The notes: a model not told the origin generated them from the sequence alone. DNA of 64,000 bases from Symbiodinium sp. CCMP2592 (GCA_905221615.1 CAJNDT010001282.1:1-64000), one strand, 5' to 3'; positions 1 to 13,367 are shown, counted from the first letter of the stretch. Numbers and translations are program-made.

Positions 1-24
1 TATATATATATATATATATATATA
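1..24. repeat. TA dinucleotide microsatellite
   Basis: The window opens inside an uninterrupted run of twelve TA dinucleotides. It may extend further left, beyond the window edge. Confidence 0.95.
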
Positions 25-172
25 AGTTTACCTTTGTATTGACGAGTAGTCTTCTATATCTATGAAGACATTTTATTCATGGAATTTTCTCTCTAAAGTC
101 ATATTTCTGGAACTGCCGGTTCCAGCATCATGTTTCAGCAGGTACATTCGAATTGAATTCGAAGTTGTGCTG

Positions 173-1198
173 CTACACCTCACGCACTAAACAGCATCCA
201 GCCACGAGTGCCATAAGCAAACCCAGGAGTGCAAGAGTCAATCCAGCAGCCAATGAAAATTGCCTCAAAAGCCGCTCACAACTCTGACCATGGCAGCAAA
301 ACGTTCCCCAGCATCTAAGCGAGTCGCATCTGCCCCGCGCCCAGTGTGTGAGCAGTCGCATCCTGCAATCGAAACGTCTTGGGCAGCAGGGCTGCTAAAA
401 CAAATCATTGGCCAATCTTTCGACCGTTCTGCTCACGGCGATGCGACAGTTCTGTCCAGGATGCTGGCCGATACCAGTGCAATCACTGCGAGAGCTGCGC
501 AAGAGCAGAGCAAGACCACGTCGAGCAGCCTGGCACACACAACTTGCTCATCCTTGATCTGGTGCATCTTCTACATCGTATCTCATCTTGTGCCCTTCCT
601 CTTCGAGTATCTTTGACCAGCGAAGATGCCCAGTACAAGCTGACAGCAAGAATAGACCTTGAGTGCCGAGACATTAGGCTGGCTCGATTTCTGCCTTGGG
701 CAGGCAAGGCCGCGACAGAGACACGATTCCCGTGGCGAATTCAACTTGAAGCACGTAGACCTGGGACAGGAGTTGCCCTCGCTGAAAGTCATGTACGCCT
801 TTGCCACGATCGGATCTTGCCTGCAAGGCCCCGAAGTATCCCGTGACGAGGACAAGCACGGCCGTCAGCGCCAGGAAACAGCCGGTAGAAAGAGCACTCT
901 GCGCCCTGTCAATTGGAGGCATCTTTGTCTTAAGCTTTTTGCAATGCAAATTGCAGCAAAATTTGGACCAAGCCTGTTCGCAAAGCATCCCGCCACACGA
1001 TGCAGCTGTAAGACAGCAAAGTAAAGCACCAGCACGGACAGCTCCGTCCAACTCCAACCTTGCACTAATCTGCTGATCAGGTCCTTGATGCTGTTTCGAC
1101 ATCTTCCCACCTGGGGGATAGTCGAACTTTGCGGCTTTGCCGATCTGTAAAACCTGGTCCGAACCCAGAAAGTCATTGCGCCGATATTGATCATCCAC
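173..1198 (-). CDS. Possible exons of a membrane protein (unrecognised)
   Basis: I do not recognise this gene. Three open stretches on the minus strand encode strongly hydrophobic segments that could each span a membrane. One lies near 860-890 (LALTAVLVLVTGYFG), one near 1000-1050 (ELSVLVLYFAVLQL in one frame, a second apolar stretch in another), and one near 180-250 (LTLALLGLLMALVAG). They are in different frames, so if they belong to one gene they must be joined by splicing, and I could not place the junctions. No family motif is visible. The alternative is chance open frames in GC-balanced DNA. Confidence 0.22.
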
Positions 1199-2640
1199 CG
1201 TGCAAAAACTCAGTCCATGACAAGGGTCAGAAACCCATATGCTTGCAGCCAGTAGTCACCGAGCTGCACGGACACCTGACAAAAACTACAAAACTGCCTG
1301 GTTGGATCAAAAGCTTTCACGTGATTGTCTTGCTTCTTTGAGTTGTGCAAGGACTTGCTAAGCTTATAAGCCGAAGTTGGGCGAAGCTACCTGGAGGATG
1401 CTTGCATCATCCGTTCCTGAAACACCCCAAGCCTTAATCACGAAGCTTCTTTGCACGCTAACTGAAGTGTAAGGTCTGCGGCATCAGTTTAGGCCGTGCG
1501 CTGAGGTCCTGCGCTTCTTAAAAGAGAAAAGGACATGTCGTCCATCTAGGCGAAGTTCCGCAGTACGGTTCTGTCAGAGACTCTGTCAGCTGTTGTGACT
1601 TGGATACGCACCCCAAGCCTGTCTCATCGAAATGCCGGAAGGGTCAGGCTGACCAGAGACTCTTGTGGGGTCCAAACTTTGGCTCGGCTTCGGTTCAACC
1701 ACTTTGCGGCTTCCTTCTGCTGTAATGCCGATGCCGTATGATTCCTTACACTGCCGCAAGCCTGCAGGTGGAGCAGCCCACCAGGTGGTACTTCTTGTGC
1801 TGTGGCCTGTGGAAGAAGCAAACCCCTTGCAGATCACCAGAACCGATTGCCCTGCCTCTGCAAAAGAGCTGGTGCGATTCAGCGGCGCATCTGGTGCTTC
1901 AGCAGCTCCCTGGTCTCGTGATCCACGACATCACGGATGCTCCCTTCAGCGGACAGGATTCTGCTCTCTGCCTCTGCTGGCGGTGCCGGCGCCTCGACGA
2001 ACGAAATCGACATTAACGTACTGACGTACTGTGCAACCCCACATCCAACACGCTGCTATACGTTGCGCTTGACACTGGCACGACCTTTCAGGCTGCAACC
2101 GGAGGCACTGCGGCAGCGGAATCTCTCTCTCCCTGACCTTCAAGCTAACATCCTATTTGCTTGCAACTTTCCTGGTGCCAGCACCCAGGCCTGCCAACTG
2201 CGGAGACGCATCTTGCATGTCTACGATGCGATGATGTGCATTGCGTTCTGATGTGGCTGCTGGATGAGAATGAATACATGTGTCGTGCATCTTTCCAAAC
2301 ACTCGGACAATCACAAGCGCGATCGGCAAAGCAAATGATGTAAGACATTGTTCACGTGTGCCACAAAGATCACCTCCTCGTTGCCATAAACCGCGGCTCA
2401 ACTTAAATGAAATGGTCCAGAAGGCTTGTGACCTTGAAGCGCAGGTGGCCGAGGAAGCATGCACACTCAACAAGGACCCCGAAGGAATCAAAACCGGCTT
2501 CAATCCCAAAACACCCACAAACCCTGACAGCCCCGGCACCTGTAAGTGCTTAGACCGGTAAGCCGAACATTCAAAGACGTCCGCCATTCGAGTAGGGGAG
2601 TACAACAAGTCACAATCAGACTTGAAAGTAGCAACTCAAA
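1199..2640. other. Stretch with no recognisable gene
   Basis: Both strands carry only short, mutually overlapping open frames without recognisable motifs, and I see no strong repeat. It is treated as intergenic or intronic DNA. Confidence 0.5.
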
Positions 2641-2880
2641 GCACTCTAGCGCATCTCCGTCACACCTCAAAGACACCTCCCGCATGCCTCGCTACATCTC
2701 CGGCACATTTCCGCCACACCTTCCACACGCCATCCCCACAAATTCCTCCCCGACACCATCCACAAACATCTCAGTAGCACGCTTCCCCAACAAACGCTGG
2801 AACAGCCCCCGCACACCCTCGGTATCCAGTCCACGCACCAACCCAACACTCCGCAACACCTCCCAGACACGAAGCACTCG
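2640..2880. repeat. C-rich degenerate minisatellite-like tract
   Basis: The plus strand is very poor in G and made of loosely repeated blocks such as CACCTCC, CATCTCCG and CCACACC, about 25 to 30 bases apart. This composition keeps long frames open on both strands (proline/serine/threonine-rich on plus, cysteine/tryptophan-rich on minus). Those frames are therefore not evidence of coding. Confidence 0.5.
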
Positions 2881-2896
2881 ACCTGTCAAACTTGTG

Positions 2897-2915
2897 CAAC
2901 CCTTGTCAAGGGTTG
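2897..2915. other. Perfect 9-bp inverted repeat
   Basis: CAACCCTTG and CAAGGGTTG flank a single T, giving a perfect inverted repeat just downstream of the C-rich tract. A one-base spacer is too tight for a simple RNA hairpin without opening inner pairs. A palindromic DNA site is the simpler reading. No function is implied. Confidence 0.6.
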
Positions 2916-3682
2916 AAAACCCACATAAAGATCTGTAATTCGGATGCATCTTGTAAACCCTAAAATGCCCATAAAATGCTCAACTCTAAATCCTGCTTGG
3001 CTTACTTGTCCAGTATCACGGGGGAACTAGACGTCGCCGAATTTTGGGATTATAGGGACATGTAGTATCCAAATAAGGCTAAAGGTTGCCTACTCTACTA
3101 CTGGGTTGAAGTTTCAGCTACTCAGGGCTTACCATTGCTCTACTTTTAGGACAAATTTTCTCATGGACAAAACCTGAGCCCCGGACGATCTCTGAAAAGA
3201 CACAACAACAAAGAACACATGAACCACAATCGAGATCAAATACAAGGGGCTGGGATGTAAACCGTCTGCTGCCAAACTGAATTGCTTCATCCTGACTAAA
3301 GCCATTCAACTGCTGTTGCGAAGGACTGCAGAGATGCATTTGCGGTTGTGGCCTTTCATTTCGAACCGACTGTCAGCAACAAAACGCTCGCGATTTATCG
3401 ACTATCGATACACTGCATGGACGTGCGAAGTGAAAACATTAAAACATGGGTCACTGATTTCTTGCATCACCATTGACCAGGCTGACCAGGATATAGTCCA
3501 TTTGTGCATGCTTGTGGAGTGTACAACCAATGTACTCCAACTACTCCATAAGTAACGAGTTGTGGTTCAACCGATTTTTCCATTTATGACTACCACCATT
3601 CTTTCGAGACCAAACCAACGCCTTTGGTTCTGTATTTAAGCTCGAGAAATCAAGATCTGCCAAGGTGGGACAGGACCGCGAG

Positions 3683-3718
3683 ACCCTAAACCCTAAATCC
3701 CTAAACCCAAAACCCAAA
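3683..3718. repeat. Interstitial telomere-like CCCTAAA repeats
   Basis: About four head-to-tail, slightly degenerate copies of CCCTAAA (complement TTTAGGG) occur here, followed by further CCCAAA and AAACCCG variants to about 3,760. TTTAGGG is the plant-type telomere repeat and is also reported from dinoflagellates. An internal copy suggests an old end-joining or repair event. Confidence 0.7.
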
Positions 3719-4291
3719 TCAGTAAACCCGAAGAAGTCAGCCACCGTGAACCCTCAACCCGCAATCCTCGACACTCAACTAGGAAAGAATGAGTATAACC
3801 TATAACGCATATCCCTCACGTCTCCTGGTAATGCCTGTCTGTTGGCTCTGGGTCGTTATGACCAAGTTTGAGGCATGTATGCGGAAAGAACATCCAAACG
3901 GGCTGTACGCCTGCGCACCTGCTGTACGAAAAGTTTCCGGATATCGTCCTGTCAGAACAGCGTCTTGACGGTCTGAGTTACAACGCAAACTCCTAATGGC
4001 TCTGGCAGCAGGTGCAAATTGATTCAATGGTTGCACACTATCAAATTATAGCTGGGATAGTTCTTCGGAATCAGTGTGGGCTTCGGGATTCGGGCAACCA
4101 GGCGGGCTATTTGTGCCTGCTAAGCCAGCTGCCTGTGACTGTATGCATCGATACAATTGCCTTTGATACTCTCCTTTTGTGCTCTTTATACTCGTCGATC
4201 AACTCTCAGGTCGTATGAATCTGCTGCGAACATAGACCATCCTGCAACAAACTCTTTTCGCTTTTTTCTACTAAGTTGCAACCTGGTTGAG

Positions 4292-4474
4292 CTACAAGAC
4301 ATGCCGTATCAGCGTTGCCGTTAAATGTTCGGCTAACATATCTTGAGCCGCTTCTGCCTGGATGATCTCAGGTTCAACCTCCGGCTCCTTCTCATCGGTA
4401 AGCTTCAGCGGTCGGGGTAGTGGTTCAGGGGTTGGTGCGGAAGCTTCGTGTTTCGATCTCGTCACTTTCGCCAT
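4292..4474 (-). CDS. Small charged hypothetical protein (60 aa)
   Basis: I do not recognise this frame. From its ATG at 4,474 it encodes about 60 residues, beginning MAKVTRSKHE, followed by a proline-rich part (PTPEPLPRP) and an acidic part (EKEPEVEPEIIQAEAAQ). The frame is open further upstream, but that part looks non-coding. The biased composition is compatible with a disordered small protein, or with an exon of a larger gene. No neighbour supports it. Confidence 0.25.
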   Translation of the reverse strand: MAKVTRSKHEASAPTPEPLPRPLKLTDEKEPEVEPEIIQAEAAQDMLAEHLTATLIRHVL

Positions 4475-4582
4475 CGCTGAGCAGATAGAACGGGTGGACT
4501 TACTCAATGCTAGAAGACAGATATAGCCAGATGTTACTCTGACCCGATTAGACCAGGCAAGTATAGCTAGTGTGGGACGCAC

Positions 4583-6137
4583 CTAAATTCCCAAATCACA
4601 GACCTTAAACCTCAAAAGTCTAAACGATGAACACCGGAAGCACTAGGAGTTCTTGAATCCGTGGATTCTGTGTTTGACAGACAGGTCGTATATGGACCAG
4701 CGACCAGTTCGTGTACAGATAAGCCCGTGTGATCCCGCTCGCATGGACGTCGCCAATATTCTCTAGTCGCCAAAATGACTCGAACAACACGCGGGACCGG
4801 GGATCAGAGGAGCTGAGTTTATTTCGTGCCTGTGTGCCTTGTGAAGTTGGAGTCGAAGTAGCTGAAAACCTGCTGTCGCAGAACATGCGAGAGCATATGT
4901 GTATCCTCAGTTCTGGTGAGAGCTCTTTGGTCGAGCATCTCGAATCTCCGGTGGCCGGATGCTGCTGCTGCCGCGATTGCACATGTGAAAATGCAAATTG
5001 TTTTGCGTGCTGCTGTCCAGCACTGTGCTTGTTATCATTATTGTCATGGTCTGAATTGAAAATGTTTCTTCTTACAGCGGCTGTTCCGCTGTCGCAAGTG
5101 TTGCAATTGATATGTTCAGCCTTGCTTACCAGTCGAGCAAGCAAAGCAAGGCAGCAAATACTAATGCTCCCCAATGTGAGCCACGAGAGACTTCAAGTGC
5201 CCCTGCTGGTTTAGAGAACCTGCTTGCACCATCTTTCGGGAAGCATTGCATCCCTCAAGGGTCGACTTGGGATGCGAAACTGGAACCTGGCAGTTCCGAA
5301 CCCTGAAATAGAATCTTACAAGAAAACTGTCCAGTAGGAGGTGGGCATCTTTTGGTTCCGAGACTGGGGTTGAAAGTTGAGGGCTCTGGGATGCACAATA
5401 AGATCCATCGATTTGTGTTTCGAAAACTGCTTCACCAGCCAAAATCCTGCGTCGGTCAAGCCGGCCGCACTGCTCAAAAACGCAGGCAGTAGCTACCATG
5501 GCCTGTGAAGATTGTCTAAAGCCTCTGCTGAAGCAGATCTCCCAAAATACCGAGTCCAGACCCCAAAAACACACAGCGGACGACCTTCTGCAAAGTGATA
5601 CCTGCTTCACAGACGGTAGCCAGGCTTGCCGCTTGCACTGGTTCTAACGCTGGAAAACGAGTGGGAACCAGCGAATAGCATAGTCGGAGTGTTATTTCTG
5701 CAGTCGTTTTGTCAGGCGGCAACCAGCTCTGTGTGGAACATTTCTAAGAGCCTCCAGCATCCCTAATCCTTTTTGCAGTCCAAACGCAGTGAATGCCTCT
5801 GAATGCTCGGCTGGGGTCTTCGCCACGTCTCACCAAGCCGTTGCGCGTCACGTTTGAAGTTTGATCGGGGACCGTCGGACCGCAGCATAGAGCAATCTCA
5901 AGCAGGCTCCGGGCTGCGGCTGTGGCTTCAATGGAGGTGTAGCGAGCATGGTGAAGGGCCTTTCTGTCTGACCCAAAGCAGGCAGGTCGTGACCAGCAGC
6001 CAGTCAGGCTTGCTCCAAGGTAGTGAAGATCGGGCAGGCGGCAGGCGGTTCCGTTGCATCTCAGAGAATCAGAAGACCGAAGTCTGCCTTGCGCTGCAAT
6101 GCCACTCTCGGAAACCATCTTGACAGGCCGGTACAGA
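4583..6137. other. Stretch with no recognisable gene
   Basis: Only overlapping short frames without family motifs are present. It lies downstream of the ankyrin-repeat gene on the minus strand and could include that gene's 3' untranslated region or further exons. I see no coding signature strong enough to name. Confidence 0.4.
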
Positions 6138-8570
6138 TCAAGGCTTTGCTGCCAGTCTGTAGGCATTCCATCGCACCGCCCATCCTGCATCCGCAATTTC
6201 GTTTCTGTGCCTCCAGAAAGTGTTCTGCAGCTCTGGGAGTGGTAGCAGTTCCGCCCAGTCTCTGGGAGAACCCGGGGCCAGCAGCCCAGGGTCTGCCCGT
6301 AACGTAATCAGAAGGAGTGCCATTTCCACATGGCCTTCCATTGTCGCCCGGAGCAGTGGTGTATCGCCATCCACACCCTCTCGACACAGTATGTCAGAAG
6401 GGTATTTGGCATGCTGGAGCATCCACTCCACGGCAGGAACGGCATTTGTCATGGCAGCAGCATGCCACAACGTTGGCGTTGTGTGCTCGAAAAACTGGTG
6501 AACCAAGCAGGGTTTACCAGGAAAGAGACTTGCAAGCACTTGCTGAGCAGGTCCACTGGGAGATGAACACACGGCTTGAAAGTACGCACTTGTGCCTTCA
6601 ATATCTCGCTTCGCAGGATCACATCGTCGATCACAAAGCCAAGAGCAAACCCCAGAATGACCGCCTGCCCGTCAGGGAAATCAGTCAGTCTAATCAAACA
6701 CACTCAGAACTCAGAACTGCAAGCGGCTGAAGAAATACAGCCATGTCTTGTCAATGGAAATGAAGGGAACGACTCGAAGAGGCCTGGAAACACTGCCACT
6801 CTCGCAGAACCTACGCCAGCTCATCCTTGACTCTCTCAAGCTGCAAAACAAGCTGCTACCCTATGCTTCCAGCGCCTCGAGCAGCATACCAAAGAGGTGT
6901 TCTGCCTGAGGCTCTGAGGGAGCACAACTGAAAGAGGCGTTCGAGTGCTTCGGCTGAGGATGGCTGAGGCCTAGACCTAGCTCGTCAGCGCTGTCAAGAT
7001 GATCCAAGGCGCACTGGCCGGTCTCCGCTATCATCACCAGCAACTGCTCATCCCCTTGCAAGGCAGCATAATGGAGCGCACTGCGGCCGCTTCTGTCGCA
7101 TGTCGTAACTTTCATGCCCTTCTGCATTGCAAGCTTCATGAGGGAGCCATTGGATGTTAGAGCAGCCTCCAAAGTCAAACTCCACTGGGTTCGCGGACAG
7201 ACCACATCTTCAAACTTCAGTTTTTCTTTCCGGAGGAGGTCTTCTACCAACCAAGTGCAGCCCGTGGCAGCAGCTCGCAGACAGCGCTCCCAAGGCTTCT
7301 TGGATTTCCAGGCCTCGAAGGATTCAATTTCAACCCCGTCACGCCAAAGAATCCTGCAGACATCTTCAACATTCTGCCCATCGTGGCGATGGTCGTAATC
7401 CAGCCTGACAAGGGCTCGGTCGAGAGAGTTTTCGAGATTTGCCCGGGCTTCGACCAGAATTCTGCAAAGGTTTGCATCTCCGCTCTCGATTGCGGTCTCC
7501 AGTGCACTGAATCCGTTCGGTCCCACCGACTCCATAAGTTCTTCTTGAAGATCTCGGACGAGCGACACCAGCTCGGGCTCGGGCTCAGACTTAGCGCTCT
7601 GCGCTCTCTTGCTCCGACTCACGAGGGTCTCGCAGTCACTGTGGCAGCCAGAGTTGATTGAGCTCCACCAACATCCATGCACCAGGCGTCTGACTGAGTC
7701 TATTTGAAGTTCCAGCAAGTCCTCCAGCCACTTTGCACGCTCCTTACTTCCTGCAACATACGCCTGAAGTCTTGCAGGAAAAGAGCGGCAGACGCCCTCG
7801 TACAGCCCAAGATTTGCAGGCAAATGTTGCAGTTCTACACCCTCGCAGATCACATCAACAGCATCAACATCTACCTCCAGAGCGTTCCTGGCCGCGCGAA
7901 GGAGCTCTCCGACGGTTGATGCCACAACCTGCCAGTCTTGCGAGGGATTCAGTTCAAGCTATGTCCAGAGCTGACTCAGCCCGAGCCCCTCCAAAAATCG
8001 GGCACCTCCTTCTCCATGCGGCTCCCGCTCCACAGACACATCAAAACTGTCGCCTGCCGGGTCACCAAGGCGAAGTGGGAAGTGGACGCTCGTGCTCCAC
8101 ATTGACAAGCTGAGATACCCGAACCGGGCTTCCACGGCCTTTCGTCCCTGCAAGTGAAAGGATGTCACAAGTCCAATCGTCGAAGCAAACCTCGAAAACT
8201 GGCTCAAAGGAATGCCACAGCCTTCTTGGTGGGGCTGGATCGCGGCGAGTGCCCTGCGTGCGGCCTGTCAGCCCGGGCCACGCAAGAAGTTCGATGGACT
8301 CTGACGGTCTCGACAGCATGCCTGAACTCTTCGAAGGCTGGCGGCACGATGTCCGGGCCTGCGAAAAGATCCGAGTGAATCTCAGCATGACTTTGAAAGA
8401 CGCTCAGGCGAATACCCAGCTGCTGTGAGCTCTTCTTGAAGTTCTGGCTCTTGTGGCTGCGGCACCACATTAACGCTCGCTTCCGGCCTTGTCTGCAGTA
8501 AGTGGAGAAGACTTGGACTCAAAGTCCGAGGTTTCAGCGGACGATTCGAGCTGGAGCTGCCGCTGCCCAT
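6138..8570 (-). CDS. Ankyrin-repeat protein, multi-exon, with myristoylation-like start
   Basis: The gene starts at the ATG at 8,570 with MGSGSSSSNRP, which fits the N-myristoylation pattern (Gly2, Ser6). Exon 1 can end at 8,402. A 43-nt GT-AG intron joins it in phase to exon 2 at 8,358 (PDIVPPAFEEFRHAVETV). A third exon lies near 8,145-7,985 (GRKAVEARFGYLSLSMW). The main exon starts near 7,931 after CAG and runs to about 6,980. It contains ankyrin-type units, for example GFSALETAIESGDANLCRIL and SGRSALHYAALQGDEQLL. A later exon within 6,545-6,138 carries two more units (TPTLWHAAAMTNAVPAVEWM; DGDTPLLRATMEGHVEMALL) and ends at the stop at 6,138. Ankyrin repeats bind partner proteins, and no catalytic domain is visible. 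A lipid anchor would place it at membranes. The exon 1-2 junction is phase-checked. The others are approximate. Confidence 0.6.
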
Positions 8571-10098
8571 TGCACATGAGCCACTTCATGGAACTGTGAC
8601 TACGGAGTCAACACTTACTTCATGCTGCATGCTGAAGGAAGCAGAACTGCTCATGTCGCAATACAGTGATCCAGCCGATTGACCAGAAGCACAAGGTCGT
8701 CATGCGAGACGCTGTCTGCTCCAGGGCAAACCGCACGTGTCCATTTCAGCCCATGCTGTTTTCAAGCGTTGCGTGCGACGCTGAACTTGAAGGAGGTCCA
8801 ACCCAGTCTCGACACCTGGGCTCCCCACTTGAACGAGCTTGTGAGTCCCAAAATCTTCAGTTATCCGAGCGACCACCGCTCGAAGAGCCTGCGGTGCCCC
8901 AGCTTCCTGGAACAGACATGTCTGACCACTCCAGCACGTTCCCCGCCACCCCCCCCCCCCCCACACCCACACTTCCGGGTTAAAGTCCTTACACCCAAGT
9001 CGACGAAAAAGCTGCTGAGAAGTCTTCCGTTCCTTCGCATAACCCGGCTCCGACCAAGACATGCTTGCATAGCACATCAAGGCCTGATGTACTTCTGGGC
9101 AACCTTGGCATCACACATGCATCTACCAGTACCTGACAATCTCCCCCGGCAAGTTGACGGATAAGAATCTTGCCTCAGCCGGGGTCTGGTACTGACGAAG
9201 ACGAGCGTGATATTCCATCAAGAACCTGCCATGGACTCCAACTGCTCTGACAAAACCAGTGAGCCTGAGAATATCTGAGACGTCTGCCCGCAGGAGTCCA
9301 TGCTCAAAAGCCAGCGGCTCAAAGGCTCTGCCTCACACAAATTGCACGCCCCCCCCCCATATGCCACCATACGCCCGTCAAAGCCCCGGCCTTCATGACT
9401 GGCAGGGCACTGGACGCAATCCTTCAGAGCGACAGTCGTGCCCCCTTCCGGCATAGGGTGCTAGGAGGTGCAGGGCAGTGCTAGGCAGTGCTAGGCAGTG
9501 CCAGACTGTCCTTTGTTGTCTCATCTCATTCTCAACAGTGTACTCGACACGGCGCAAGTCCAGGTGCTGCGAGCAGGTGACGGCTGAAGAAAGCCCGATG
9601 TTGCGCTGCTCCCCACCTTGACTCGAAGGGCAGCACGCCTGACCCTGCCACGACACGATGCTGGGAGGTGTAGCAGATCAAAGCTTGTGAAACAGCTGTT
9701 CCTACGAGCACACGTGCATTGCACCGCAATACGTGCCAGGCGGGCTGCAGATTGCGAGGGTGGAACCTCATTGCCTTCACAGCTTGCGTCGATCCACGTT
9801 CCAACGTTACACAAGCTGTTGCCAAGGCTGTCCTCGTGGGCAGCATGATCAAATCCATCTGTCGGAACCACCCCTGCGACTCCAGGTGACTCCAGGTGCA
9901 GACCCACAGCACAGAACCGAGCTGAGAATGAGGCCTTTGAGAGCAAGCCTTGGGTCACACCATGGTGGTTCAGGCATTGCATCGATCACACGTTCCGCTA
10001 CATCGTAAACTTACACAGTCACCCCATTCTCTCCGCATGTCTGCAATCAGCTTTCGTGAAACCTGGAGCTTGATCCCTCACGAGCTTTCTTCCACAAA
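8571..10098. other. Stretch with no recognisable gene; C-runs and a short tandem repeat
   Basis: No frame here carries a recognisable domain. It holds a C run at 8,949-8,962, another at about 9,349-9,358, and a 10-bp direct repeat (GCTAGGCAGT and variants) at about 9,460-9,500. Confidence 0.45.
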
Positions 10099-10365
10099 AT
10101 GGTGCTGAAGATGCACTTCCACCGCACAGCTGTCGAACCAGGGCAGCTACTTCTCAAGCGCGAGAAGGGCATTGACTTGCACGAAGGAGTTGCGGCGATG
10201 GTCCTGACTGAAGGAGATGATCGAACAATGCTGGCACTGCTGAGGGATGTCCTCAACCCAACATGTATGTCTAGGGGTGCCTTCATTGCAGTGAGCACCC
10301 TCTGCAATCCGTCGGTCTGCGATGCCGGTAGCTGGATGGCAAGCAGCAAGAGACAGAGACAGTAA
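10099..10365 (+). CDS. Possible exon, unrecognised
   Basis: I do not recognise this. The plus-strand frame reads like real protein for about 60 residues (MHFHRTAVEPGQLLLKR, then EGDDRTMLALLRDVLNP), with normal charge balance and no low complexity. The reverse frame is serine-rich and less protein-like. If real, it is one exon on the opposite strand to all recognisable genes. No splice partner was found. Confidence 0.25.
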   Translation: MVLKMHFHRTAVEPGQLLLKREKGIDLHEGVAAMVLTEGDDRTMLALLRDVLNPTCMSRGAFIAVSTLCNPSVCDAGSWMASSKRQRQ

Positions 10366-13300
10366 AGCCTCGCCTCCACCACCCTTTCTGCACCAGTCGA
10401 CTGTCGCTCGGCCAGCCTGCTGGACGTCGACTTAAGAAAGCATGTCAGTCTCCACGGTGCAACCAAACAGAGGTTTCTCGGAGAAAACTAGCTGCCCAAG
10501 CAGCTAGAGGCATGTAGGGGCTTCCGCCTCCAGACAGCCACGCATGCATTGTCCTGCACGGTTCCGTCTTCTCCTGGCTACGAGGCTCTGATAAATTCTG
10601 CAACATGCACCGAAACGAACGATCCAAGGCTTGTGCTGTGCAGATCCATCAGCTTGACCAAATCCTGTACAAGCAAAGATGTTGAAAGCAAATCTCTCTG
10701 CCGTGATCAGGATAAATTCTACTATCAGCCGCAAGTAGCTGCTCAGCTGTAAAGCCCAGACTTCGTCACGGTACGTGGTCCTCGACAAATCCGGCTGCTA
10801 CCATCAATTCCGTATTATTGTCGTTTCTCCTTGGTCTGCACATCGGAGAACTGCGTGGACAAGACATCGGCCGCTCGTAATCAATGCCCAAGGTGCTGGC
10901 AGAAACCAGCAATGACACCAAACCCCAGCCCTCAGCCACCAAGGCCAGGTGCAGCTGAATAGAGCTTCCATCCAGAGGCCGCCGCTAGCAACCTCAAGGT
11001 GAGTCCCAAAGTGCCGCAGGGCTTGCAATGTACGTACCTTTTGCTGTCACGCATGCTCGCTCTCACAAGTACCGCCCTTTGCACAAATACGGAGCTGAGC
11101 CTCGAGAAGCGGGTCCAGCAGTTTCTGCACGTGAGCGAAGTCTCTGCCTGGACCCCATGGGCCCATGATGGCCCATGCCAAGTACTATACTCTTCAAGGC
11201 AAAGAAACCGCCCAAGAGCCGAGGTCGCAGCGCAGCCACTCACGCAGCTTCTCAAAAACTTCGACCTATGGTGGCAGAGAAGAGAAAAATCGCACTCAAG
11301 AGGAGGCCCTCGAGGCCGGAGCAACGAGCCAAGGATCATCCGGATCTGCGCAGCCACAAGGCATCACAAGGCATCACAAGGCACAAGGTGCAGAAAGCGC
11401 TTGTGCTTTGTGTTGAGAGCCCGACCTTCCAGAAGTTTGGAACACTGGCACAAGGCCTGCATCAGTTGATCTGTGAAGGTGTCATCACACCGTGATGCAG
11501 GGCAGCATTTTCGGCTTCTCTGACGAGGCTTCCCTTCACGGGCATCCGTACGTTCATTCTCCACTGGAGGTACTTGCTTTACTGAGTATGTATTATCCAA
11601 CCCGCTCGCCTCACCCACCCTACCATTTACGATGACTTAAGTTTCATGTCCGGCGCGGCGGCTTTCGCGGCGTTTCGGCGTGGCATGCAAGACGGTTGGT
11701 TGTCTCTGCAAGTGTGGGATGTCAGTCTAGTCGCTCGTCTCCGGTCCTTCATGTCTCACCTCGGCTTCTCGGTCGTCAGGCCTTTCGTCTGGACAGGTCG
11801 GGGTGAGGGTAATCTTCAGGGCTGCCGGCCATCAAGCACACGATTCGTGAGGTCTGGCGACGAATGTTGAAAGGACACGGTGCTTCCTGCGATGAGCGCT
11901 GTGAGAAGCGTCTAAGGCGCTTGCCTGCTCTCGCTTCGGGAGCTCAGGGTGACTGTCTTGCCCGCAAGCATTGCGGGGGGAAGCAACCGGGCCATGACTC
12001 ATGACCCCCCTCGCATGATCTCCTTCTGGGCGCGGCTGCGAGAAAATCGGATCTTGCATATCGCTACGACTGATGCTCTTGATGCTCTGTCGGTGCGAAT
12101 AGGTCATAGTTTTGGTTTGTTTAGGACCTGTTTTCAGCTAAGGAACTTTCGACGTGGGCCTTCAGGCCTCAGCTAAGGATCCGCTTGGCTTTCCCTTTTG
12201 CCGTCTTGCCCCCCTTCAGGATGTGGGCGGCGGGGTCTTCGACTTCTCGGCCCTGCCATTTATGATGGGAGTATCCAGCCGTCCCGGGATGGTTGCTGCG
12301 TTTAGGCAGTTTGGGGCAGAAAGGCTCAACGATGCATGTGCGCTGCTCTGCAAGCCGAGTACACCAAATAAGCTTGAAGTTGACTGCAATGCTTTCAATG
12401 GGAGAGGTGCGGAGGGGACAAAGCGCGAGCGCAGGGTGGGATTGATTGGAGCACCTTCGAAGGTGTGCTTGGTGCTGCTATTGCTCGCTCAGAGCAACTA
12501 TCGAATCCACCGAGCACATCCAGGACTCTGCTTTGCTGCATTTTTGTCATTGTTGGTCACCAGCACTGAGCTCGCAGCCTCGTAGGTTGCGTCTCGAAGA
12601 TCCAGCACCTCTCAAGGAAATCCCGGGTCCCGAAGCCACCTGGGAGAGTGGGCCTGGCCTGGTAAGGAAGCGTGGACATCGTGCGCCATCTTTACTACCC
12701 TTTGCCTGCCGCGCAACTACAATGCTGAAGGGTGCTGCAGCCATACATCACGCTTATCATTGAGGATGTGCGCAACCTGCAGAACTCCACCATGAACTTG
12801 CCAGCTGACAGTTTTCGGCGATTTCGCAGCATCGGAAATCAGCGGCTATCTGTCTTAGCAGCTCCACTGGAAAGCACTGCGCGCACTCCAAAAAATGCTT
12901 TGCAAAGCAAAGACAGAAGGAATGCTGCGTTGTCTCCTAAGGCCCCGATGAAACAAATGCACATTGCATATACCTCCAGGTGGCATCTTCGATGCGAAGT
13001 GTAAGCAAGCAAACCTGTCGAACCAGGATGTAGAGCGGTTGCACTGCTTTGCAGTGGCTTTGGTGCGTTGCTCCAAATATCCCACAGCTACATCCTGTCA
13101 ACAAAATACACTCTGCCGGCAAAGCACAACAAGTTGTCCTTTGCTGTTGCACACACCACAGACACAGGCTCTCCTTATAAGGCTTGTGGCATGTAAGGCA
13201 CCGGCAGCTGTTCCCACACCAGCACGGACTGCAGCTGAACAGCCCCCTAGGCTTGATAGCTGCTGGATCCTGGACGATGATGTCCTGCCCATCTGTCGCT

Positions 13301-13367
13301 GTTTGGACTTCGAAGAAAACGCACCCTGTGTGAATCACTGCTGGTGTTACCAAGGCTGGGCTGCCCG

